A stretch of 7,204 nt of DNA from Anaerolineae bacterium. GTDB taxonomy: Bacteria; Chloroflexota; Anaerolineae; JACIWR01. The notes beneath the pieces are model-generated. The model saw only the letters and a program-made list of their open reading frames with translations, had not been told where the DNA came from and searched no databases. Both the position numbers and the translations under genes were made by a program. Position 1 is the first letter of the stretch. The number at the start of each line of letters is the position of its first letter. Location: the NCBI GenBank assembly GCA_021162125.1, contig JAGGZG010000382.1:1-7204 (forward strand), written 5' to 3'. Positions 1 to 4,348 of this stretch are shown piece by piece.

Positions 1-26
1 CCGCGCCTGAGGAGCTAAAGCTGGCT

Positions 27-64
27 GTCCACCTGCGTGGACAGGCGCGTCCACGCAGGTGGAC
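27..64. repeat. Perfect nested inverted repeat, operator-like
   Basis: The arms GTCCACCTGCGTGGAC (27-42) and GTCCACGCAGGTGGAC (49-64) are exact reverse complements across a 6-base spacer (AGGCGC). Each arm is itself a dyad, GTCCAC-N4-GTGGAC, so the hexamer occurs four times and the two dyad centres are 22 bp apart, about two helical turns. No T-run follows on either strand, so it is not an ordinary intrinsic terminator. MarR proteins bind 16-20 bp dyads, often upstream of their own gene, so two operators for the adjacent MarR gene are a reasonable inference. A cruciform or a dispersed extragenic palindrome are alternatives. Confidence 0.6.
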
Positions 65-78
65 GCTCGGCTGCAAGC

Positions 79-101
79 CCTCTAGAGGCGATTTCAATCG
101 C
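79..101. repeat. Two abutting short palindromes
   Basis: CCTCTAGAGG (79-88) is a perfect 10-bp palindrome. It shares its last G with GCGAT-TTCA-ATCGC (88-101), a 5-bp dyad with a 4-base loop. Both lie between the large inverted repeat and the MarR start. They may be further protein-binding sites or RNA structure in a leader. The symmetry is plain, but the function is unknown. Confidence 0.4.
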
Positions 102-192
102 TAACAGAAGTAGCCTGAGCAGTTACGCGAAATTAAAGAAGCGTGAACGCCTTGTCCGATCAGACAGCGATGGGGCGGGAAGGGAGAGCGCA

Positions 193-663
193 GTGGCGGA
201 GGAGGAGAGCTTGCTGGAGCAGGATGTGGAGACCCTCCAACAGTTGATCCTGCGTATAAGCTGGGCGGAGCAGCGCCGATTTGCCCAGCAGCTTAGCAAC
301 TACGGCCTGACTGTGCCTCAGTTCTTCGCCCTGGTCGCCATCTGGCGTCACGGGCAGGAATGTCCCATTGGTCAGTTGGCCAACGCGACTATGCAGTGTT
401 CAGCGACCATGACCGGTATCATAGACCGGCTGGCGGAACGCGGCCTGGTCGAGCGCCGGCGAGACGCCAGTGACCGGCGACAGGTGCTGATCCGGCTGAC
501 AGACCGGGGTCTGGAGACATTGCAGCGCGTTCGGGAAATCCGCCGGCAGCGCGTGCGCCAGGTGATGGAACACATTGACGAGGCGGATAGGCGAGAGATG
601 TTGCGCCTGCTTCGAGTGTACGTAGAGGCTACAGAGCTGATGGAGGGAAAGGCGGCGGACTGA
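193..663 (+). CDS. MarR-family winged-helix transcriptional regulator
   Basis: A 156-residue protein with the whole MarR fold. An N-terminal dimerisation helix is followed by LTVPQFFALVAI, a helix-turn-helix with the recognition helix at about residues 67-84 (MQCSATMTGIIDRLAERGLV), and the wing RRRDASDRRQVLIRLTDRG at about 88-107 with the family's D-x-R pattern. A C-terminal helix completes the dimer interface. The reading frame is open back to a GTG at 37, but that codon lies inside the inverted repeat and the extra 52 residues do not resemble the family. GTG 193 is preceded by AGGGAGAG and gives the usual family length; TTG 211, after GGAGGAGGAG, is a second candidate. MarR proteins are ligand- or oxidation-responsive DNA-binding dimers. 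The ligand and targets cannot be read here. Cys57 and Cys69 could be tested for redox sensing, but this is speculative. The gene converges on rdgB 39 bases away, with no visible terminator between. Confidence 0.88.
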   Translation: MAEEESLLEQDVETLQQLILRISWAEQRRFAQQLSNYGLTVPQFFALVAIWRHGQECPIGQLANATMQCSATMTGIIDRLAERGLVERRRDASDRRQVLIRLTDRGLETLQRVREIRRQRVRQVMEHIDEADRREMLRLLRVYVEATELMEGKAAD

Positions 664-702
664 GCCCGTAGCATGTGGCAAGGTGGCGGGGAGATGCCTA
701 TC

Positions 703-1311
703 CTACCCAGCTTGTTGGGATTTCAGCAACGCCTCCAAAATGGGCCACGCGGCCTGTACCGCGCGGGCGCGATGGCTCACCCGATTTTTGATCGCCGGGT
801 CCAACTCGGCCATCGTGCACCCGTACTCGGGCATGTAAAACACCGGATCGTAGCCGAAGCCATGTTCACCGCTGGGGGCCAGGGCGATGACCCCCTCGCA
901 GCGCCCCTCGGCGGTGTGCAACTGACCGTCGGGGGTAGCGAGGGCCACCACGCAGCGGAAACGGGCCGTGCGCGCCTCCCACGGCACACCCTCCAGATTG
1001 TGCAGCAACAACTGGTAGCGATCTGCGTCACTGGCCCCATGACCGGCGTACCGTGCCGTGCGCACACCTGGCGCGCCCCCAAGAGCGTCCACCTCCAACC
1101 CCGAATCATCCGCCAGGGTGAGAAATCCGCTGGCCTGCGAAAAGGCCCGCGCCTTGAGCACGGCGTTCTCCTCAAAAGAATCACCGCTTTCCACCACCCG
1201 AATATCCAGCCCAAGCTCCGCCGGGAAAACCAGATCCGCTGGCAGTTCGGACAGCAACTCGCGGTATTCCTGCACCTTGCCCGGATTGTGGGTCGCCACC
1301 AGCAACTTCAT
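703..1311 (-). CDS. rdgB: XTP/dITP diphosphatase (RdgB/HAM1 family)
   Basis: A cytosolic 202-residue enzyme that hydrolyses non-canonical purine nucleoside triphosphates (XTP, dITP, ITP) to the monophosphate and pyrophosphate, keeping deaminated bases out of DNA and RNA. The family's motifs are all present: the substrate loop THNPGK (7-12), ESGDSFEENAVLKA (41-54), the metal-binding ADDSGLEVDALGGAPG (67-82), VRTARYAG (83-90), FGYDPVF (152-158) and the terminal SHR (179-181). Length is normal and nothing is missing. The frame extends 17 codons upstream, but ATG 1311 begins exactly at the conserved MKLLVATHN and has GGGAGG (1327-1322) ten bases before it. It is divergent from the DUF4446 gene, whose likely promoter covers this gene's translation start region. 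No clear minus-strand promoter was found. Confidence 0.96.
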   Translation of the reverse strand: MKLLVATHNPGKVQEYRELLSELPADLVFPAELGLDIRVVESGDSFEENAVLKARAFSQASGFLTLADDSGLEVDALGGAPGVRTARYAGHGASDADRYQLLLHNLEGVPWEARTARFRCVVALATPDGQLHTAEGRCEGVIALAPSGEHGFGYDPVFYMPEYGCTMAELDPAIKNRVSHRARAVQAAWPILEALLKSQQAG

Positions 1312-1312
1312 G

Positions 1313-1341
1313 TTGACTAGACCTCCCAAATAGAGTAAAAT
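1313..1341 (+). promoter_or_regulatory. Sigma70-type promoter for the DUF4446-bactofilin unit
   Basis: TTGACT (1313-1318) and TAAAAT (1336-1341) are separated by exactly 17 bases, each matching the -35/-10 consensus at five of six positions. The predicted start of transcription is near 1348, giving a leader of about 30 bases before ATG 1379. The -35 hexamer begins two bases from the rdgB start codon and the spacer contains the rdgB Shine-Dalgarno sequence on the opposite strand. Confidence 0.65.
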
Positions 1342-1378
1342 AACGCCATCACGTGGTATCACAGTGGAGAGGCAGAAT

Positions 1379-1882
1379 ATGCAAGCATTCGTCGCTTTTT
1401 ATCAGAGTTATGCGCCCTGGCTGTGGCTGGGATCGGCACTGTTGGGGTTGGCGGCCATCCTATGGTTGATCGCGGTGCAAGTGCGCCTGAACCGCGCCAT
1501 TCGCCAGTATCAGTCCCTGGTGGCCGGCACTTCGGCGAGCAACCTGGAGGAAGTGCTCAACGCCCACATCGCCGAGGTGCGCCAGACCGTGGCCCAGGTG
1601 CAGGAGCTGGACGATCGGACCAAGCAGATGGAGAAAACCCTGCGCCACAGCATGCAGTGGCTGGGGATGGTGCGTTTCAACCCATTTCGCGATACCGGTG
1701 GCGATCAGAGCTTCGCCATCGCCCTGGTGGATGGGCACGGGAACGGGGTGGTGATCTCCAGCCTACATGCCCGCGATGGCACGCGAGTCTACGCCAAGCC
1801 CCTGCGCCGGTGGGAATCCACCTACACCCTGACCGACGAGGAGAAAGAGGCTATCGCCCGCGCCTACCAGCAGCAAGGTTGA
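1379..1882 (+). CDS. DUF4446 family membrane-anchored protein
   Basis: A 167-residue protein of unknown function. Residues about 13-34 (PWLWLGSALLGLAAILWLIAV) form one transmembrane segment. About 55-92 is a charged, probably coiled-coil stretch (NLEEVLNAHIAEVRQTVAQV and on). Residues 97-163 carry the DUF4446 signature: MVRFNPFRDTGGDQSFAIAL, DGHGNGVVISSLHARDGTRVYAKP, and the closing LTDEEKEAIARA. The frame opens at GTG 1364, but ATG 1379 is better because GGAGAGG (1366-1372) stands six bases before it. The soluble part probably faces the cytoplasm, following basic residues after the membrane segment (VRLNRAIRQ). It is the first gene of a likely two-gene unit with the bactofilin 67 bases downstream, so a role near a membrane-associated scaffold is a guess from context only. 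Confidence 0.88.
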   Translation: MQAFVAFYQSYAPWLWLGSALLGLAAILWLIAVQVRLNRAIRQYQSLVAGTSASNLEEVLNAHIAEVRQTVAQVQELDDRTKQMEKTLRHSMQWLGMVRFNPFRDTGGDQSFAIALVDGHGNGVVISSLHARDGTRVYAKPLRRWESTYTLTDEEKEAIARAYQQQG

Positions 1883-1886
1883 ACAA

Positions 1887-1946
1887 ATGGCCCTCAGCAA
1901 GCACGTCGTATCCATCATCGAAAACAAAAGCAGTGAGGAGGACTAG
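1887..1946 (+). CDS. Possible 19-codon leader ORF before bactofilin
   Basis: ATG 1887 opens a short frame, MALSKHVVSIIENKSSEED, ending at TAG 1944-1946. It starts four bases after the DUF4446 stop. It is in the same frame as the bactofilin, whose ATG lies one codon after this stop. Only a weak AAGG (1875-1878) precedes it, whereas the strong GAGGAGGA lies inside its last codons. It may be a translational-coupling peptide, the relic of a longer bactofilin N-terminus, or chance; I cannot show that it is made. Confidence 0.25.
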   Translation: MALSKHVVSIIENKSSEED

Positions 1947-1949
1947 ACC

Positions 1950-2369
1950 ATGTTTGGCAGAGAGAAATCCAAAAGCCCCGCCACGGATAGAATTGAAACC
2001 GTCATTGGTCCGAACACCAACCTGCGGGGCGACATCCGCAGCGATGGCGGGGTGCGCATTGACGGCATCTTCGAGGGCTCCTTGCAGACGGCGGGCAATC
2101 TCATCGTCAGCGAGGGGGCCAAGGTCGTGGCCGACATTACCGCCCACAACGTCTCGGTCGCTGGCGCGATCAAGGGTAACGTGAACGCCAATCGGGTGGA
2201 GATTTTGGCCACCGGACGGGTGTGGGGCGACATCACCGTGACCTCGTTCCTCCTGGACGAAGGAGGCTTCGTGCGGGGTGAAATCGTGATGCAGGGTGCT
2301 GACATTGAGCCACCGCTCATCGAGCCACCCAAACCCTCCCAGGACATCGTGGACGTGCAAGCGGAGTAA
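1950..2369 (+). CDS. Bactofilin (polymer-forming cytoskeletal protein)
   Basis: A 139-residue bactofilin (formerly DUF583). The core, about residues 16-118, is a run of short beta-helix rungs rich in Gly, Val and Ile: TVIGPNTNLRGDIRSDGGV, RIDGIFEGSLQT, GNLIVSEGAKVVADI, HNVSVAGAIKGNVNA, RVEILATGRVWGDI. It is flanked by a short polar N-terminus beginning MFGREK and a Pro-rich acidic tail (EPPLIEPPKPSQDIVDVQAE). Bactofilins polymerise without nucleotides into filaments on the inner face of the membrane and recruit wall-modifying enzymes; the MF start resembles the membrane-targeting end described for the family. A strong Shine-Dalgarno sequence, GAGGAGGA (1935-1942), fixes the start. Probably co-transcribed with the DUF4446 gene. 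A transpeptidase and a glycan synthase lie within 3 kb, on separate promoters. Confidence 0.93.
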   Translation: MFGREKSKSPATDRIETVIGPNTNLRGDIRSDGGVRIDGIFEGSLQTAGNLIVSEGAKVVADITAHNVSVAGAIKGNVNANRVEILATGRVWGDITVTSFLLDEGGFVRGEIVMQGADIEPPLIEPPKPSQDIVDVQAE

Positions 2370-2449
2370 AAAACCTCCCGCGACAAAGCGCTTGCCCGGC
2401 TTAACATTGACCTGCAGGGGGGCAGGCGAACGAACACATCAGGAGGATA

Positions 2450-2486
2450 GCCCGGTCGGAAGCGGACTCGCGCTGACCGGGCCTTT
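2450..2486 (+). terminator. Probable terminator of the DUF4446-bactofilin unit
   Basis: GCCCGGTC (2450-2457) pairs with GACCGGGC (2475-2482), with an inner AGCG/CGCT stem (2461-2464 and 2471-2474), followed by CCTTTG. The stem is strong but the T-run is only three bases, so termination may be partial. It lies 80 bases after the bactofilin stop and just beyond the 3' end of the oppositely oriented glycosyltransferase. The reverse strand offers no T-run after the stem. Confidence 0.6.
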
Positions 2487-2491
2487 GTGCG

Positions 2492-3982
2492 TCAGGGCCG
2501 TCTCGTCCCCATCGTGGTCTCGTGGTTGATCCTCAGCCGTGGTAACCGGAAGCGCGGCCAGACCACAGAGTGCCACAGACCCAGCGCCGCCACGTACCCA
2601 AACCCGGCGACGTAAAGCAGGAGAAATGGCACGGCGTAAACGTTGCCCCGCAGGCAGGCGACGATCACCGTGATGCCGGCGTAGAGAGCCAAAGCCGCCT
2701 CGCCCAGCGTCAGCCAACTAAAGGGCAGCGAGTACTCTTTGTCACGCCAGTGGTCGCCCCGCGATTCCAACCGGAATTTCGGGGTGCGCCGGAAGCTCTG
2801 CCTACGGCCCAGCAGGGCCTCTATCACCGCCTGGGTATTGCTCAAGGCCACACCCGTGCCCAACAGCGCAAGCACAGGGAAAACGGCCCATCTCCGCCGC
2901 CAGCCATCGTACAAGGCCCGCTGAGCGACCGCGTACAGCAATGGCGGTCCCGCACTGGCCAGACTGAGGTAGGCCAGGTGTACGCTGGGCATCCCTCCCC
3001 ACAGCATGAGCGGTAATGAAGTGAGCAGCAGCACCAGCATGAGCGGGTGCACCAGGTAACTGCTGAGATGGATGAGCCCCTGAACACGCTTGAATAGCGG
3101 CTCGCGAGCGGTCAGTACCGCCCATCCCAGTTTGCGCAAGCACTGTATGGACCCCTTGGCCCAGCGGAATTGCTGCCGCTTGAAAGCAGCCACGTGGGGG
3201 GGCACCTCCGCCGGCGATACCACGTCCGGCAGGAAGAGAAAACGCCAGCCGCGCAACTGGGCTCGATAGCTGAGATCCAGGTCCTCGGAGAGCGTGTCCC
3301 CCTGCCAGCCTCCGCTGTCCTCGATGCACGCCCGCCGCCAGACTCCCGCTGTACCGTTGAAGTTCATAAAAAGGCCCGCCCGCTGGCGGGCAGTCTGCTC
3401 CACCACGAAGTGGCCATCCAGGGCCAGGGTCTGGGCGCGGGTGAGCAGCGAATAGTCACCGTTGATGTGTCCCCAGCGAGTCTGGATCAGCCCCAGGTCC
3501 GGCTGGGCTAAGAAACACGGAATGGTCTGCTGCAGAAAGTCGGGGGCGGGCACGAAATCGGCATCGAAGACGGCGATGAACTCCCCTGTTGCCGTGCTCA
3601 GCCCGTGGGCCAGCGCTCCGGCTTTGAACCCGGTACGCTCCGTTCGATGGATGACGACGATGTCTACCCCGCGCCGCCGATGATAAGCGGCCCGATCCCG
3701 GGCTATGGCCGTGGTCTCATCTGTGGAATCGTCTAGCACCTGTATCTGAAAGCGGTCGCGGGGATAATCCAGAGCAGCTACAGCGTCAATCAGGCGCTCT
3801 ACCACGTAACGCTCGTTGTAAATGGGCAGTTGCACCGTAACCCGAGGAGTGCTCGCCAGCGGCGGGAGAGGTAGAGTGCGCCCTCGGTGACGCAGGTACA
3901 GAGCGAGCATTACCAGTGAGTTCACTCCATACAAGGCCAGCATCACCGCTGCGCCGACATAGATTGCTCCGAGAACTGACAC
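2492..3982 (-). CDS. Membrane family 2 glycosyltransferase, cellulose-synthase-like
   Basis: A 496-residue integral membrane glycosyltransferase (GT2, COG1215-like). One membrane segment at about residues 2-29 precedes a cytosolic GT-A domain with the full set of processive motifs: VLDDSTDET (D84, D85) for UDP, FDADF (D140, D142) for the metal, LSEDLDLSYR (E233, D234) for the base, and QQFRW (270-274) at the acceptor channel. About five more hydrophobic segments follow (near 305-329, 335-357, 365-386, 423-444 and 448-472), with the FRRTPKF loop seen in CslA-like proteins. No PilZ domain is present, so direct c-di-GMP control is not indicated. The product is probably a beta-linked glucan or mannan, but substrate cannot be told. 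GTG 3982 is chosen because CAGGAGGGG precedes it and the likely -10 box overlaps the earlier GTG at 4033. No accessory BcsB- or endoglucanase-like gene is in view; it is a single-gene unit here. Confidence 0.9.
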   Translation of the reverse strand: MSVLGAIYVGAAVMLALYGVNSLVMLALYLRHRGRTLPLPPLASTPRVTVQLPIYNERYVVERLIDAVAALDYPRDRFQIQVLDDSTDETTAIARDRAAYHRRRGVDIVVIHRTERTGFKAGALAHGLSTATGEFIAVFDADFVPAPDFLQQTIPCFLAQPDLGLIQTRWGHINGDYSLLTRAQTLALDGHFVVEQTARQRAGLFMNFNGTAGVWRRACIEDSGGWQGDTLSEDLDLSYRAQLRGWRFLFLPDVVSPAEVPPHVAAFKRQQFRWAKGSIQCLRKLGWAVLTAREPLFKRVQGLIHLSSYLVHPLMLVLLLTSLPLMLWGGMPSVHLAYLSLASAGPPLLYAVAQRALYDGWRRRWAVFPVLALLGTGVALSNTQAVIEALLGRRQSFRRTPKFRLESRGDHWRDKEYSLPFSWLTLGEAALALYAGITVIVACLRGNVYAVPFLLLYVAGFGYVAALGLWHSVVWPRFRLPRLRINHETTMGTRRP

Positions 3983-4023
3983 GCTATTCTTCCCCTCCTG
4001 TAATGCTCCGAGATAACGGGCCA

Positions 4024-4052
4024 AGTATATCACCGTTCAGCCTTTCCGACAA
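4024..4052 (-). promoter_or_regulatory. Promoter of the glycosyltransferase gene
   Basis: On the minus strand TTGTCG (4052-4047) and TATACT (4029-4024) are exactly 17 bases apart. The -10 matches consensus at five of six positions and the -35 at four. Transcription would begin near 4017, about 35 bases before GTG 3982. The upstream in-frame GTG at 4033 would then not be transcribed. Confidence 0.6.
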
Positions 4053-4065
4053 ATCATCGCCCTGG

Positions 4066-4089
4066 CAGGGATGGCGCAGCAAATCCCTG
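4066..4089 (+). other. Stem-loop upstream of the orphan terminator
   Basis: CAGGGAT (4066-4072) pairs with ATCCCTG (4083-4089) around a 10-base loop, GGCGCAGCAA. An alternative, CCCTG 4060-4064 with CAGGG, would compete for the 5' arm. It stands seven bases before the terminator hairpin, an arrangement seen in small RNAs and attenuated leaders. No plus-strand promoter was found upstream, so transcription is unproven. Confidence 0.35.
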
Positions 4090-4095
4090 GGGAGC

Positions 4096-4119
4096 ACGAG
4101 GGGTATCCCCTCGTTTTTT
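4096..4119 (+). terminator. Strong intrinsic terminator with no gene in front of it
   Basis: ACGAGGGG (4096-4103) pairs perfectly with CCCCTCGT (4107-4114) over a three-base loop and runs into six T residues (4114-4119). This is the best intrinsic terminator in the window. It acts only in the plus direction, yet the nearest upstream plus-strand gene ends at 2369. It may end a small RNA or stop antisense transcription through the glycosyltransferase gene before it reaches the transpeptidase promoter. Confidence 0.8.
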
Positions 4120-4178
4120 CTCCCTCCCAACATCTTGTGGGTAGCGCCGACTTGTTGCCCTATTCCCCGGCCCCGGCA

Positions 4179-4207
4179 TTGCGGCAGAGGGCGATTGATG
4201 CTATAAT
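4179..4207 (+). promoter_or_regulatory. Extended -10 promoter for the transpeptidase gene
   Basis: A perfect TATAAT (4202-4207) is preceded by TGC, an extended -10 motif, and lies exactly 17 bases after TTGCGG (4179-4184), a weak -35 with TTG conserved. Transcription should start near 4214, leaving a leader of about 135 bases. A weak -35 with an extended -10 fits a promoter that may also need an activator, though no site is identified. Confidence 0.65.
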
Positions 4208-4275
4208 TGGCGTGGTGACCTGCGGTCCAAATCCCAAATCTCAAAGCAGCTCAACATCCTGAAAGTCACTCACAA

Positions 4276-4334
4276 TCCTGGGGAAACGTGGCACGCAACA
4301 CATAGCACCAAACTGTTCGCAGCATAACCCAGGA
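4276..4334 (+). promoter_or_regulatory. Leader pairing that could mask a ribosome site
   Basis: In the transpeptidase leader, TCCTGGG (4276-4282) is complementary to CCCAGGA (4328-4334). The second arm overlaps AGGAG (4331-4335), which with AAGGGA (4337-4342) makes up the ribosome-binding area before ATG 4349. The enclosed loop is 45 bases with no strong inner stem noticed. It could tune translation or be coincidence. Confidence 0.25.
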
Positions 4335-4348
4335 GCAAGGGACGCGAG

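Larger units (their letters stand above)
3983..4348. other. Signal-rich divergent intergenic region
   Basis: This gap of 366 bases separates the minus-strand glycosyltransferase from the plus-strand transpeptidase. It holds two outward-facing promoters, a plus-strand hairpin and terminator between them, and a long leader for the transpeptidase; these are listed separately. I see no convincing protein-coding frame in it. Confidence 0.7.

Noticed and set aside
68..104. CRISPR-like repeat, since the palindrome followed by GATTTCAATCGC resembles some repeat units
   Set aside because: Only one copy exists; positions 1-30 and the bases after 104 do not repeat it at spacer distance.
3..104. Open frame to TAA 102-104 as the 3' end of an upstream gene
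   Set aside because: It runs through the perfect inverted repeat and the translation resembles no protein I know; the evidence is too thin to call.
37..192. N-terminal extension of the MarR protein from GTG 37
   Set aside because: The codon is inside the inverted repeat, has no Shine-Dalgarno sequence, and the extension is unlike the family; GTG 193 with AGGGAGAG gives normal length.
664..702. Bidirectional terminator between the convergent MarR and rdgB genes
   Set aside because: No stem with a T-run is visible in these 39 bases on either strand.
1423..2184. 253-codon plus-strand frame overlapping DUF4446 and bactofilin
   Set aside because: It is a shifted-frame shadow rich in Arg, Pro and Ala; the overlapped genes carry recognisable family motifs.
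3983..4033. Longer glycosyltransferase starting at GTG 4033
   Set aside because: The likely -10 box (4029-4024) overlaps the bases just after this codon, so it would not be transcribed, and GTG 3982 has the better ribosome site.
3990..4119. Riboswitch (c-di-GMP type) before the terminator
   Set aside because: None of the conserved core motifs could be found, and the next promoter lies downstream of the terminator.
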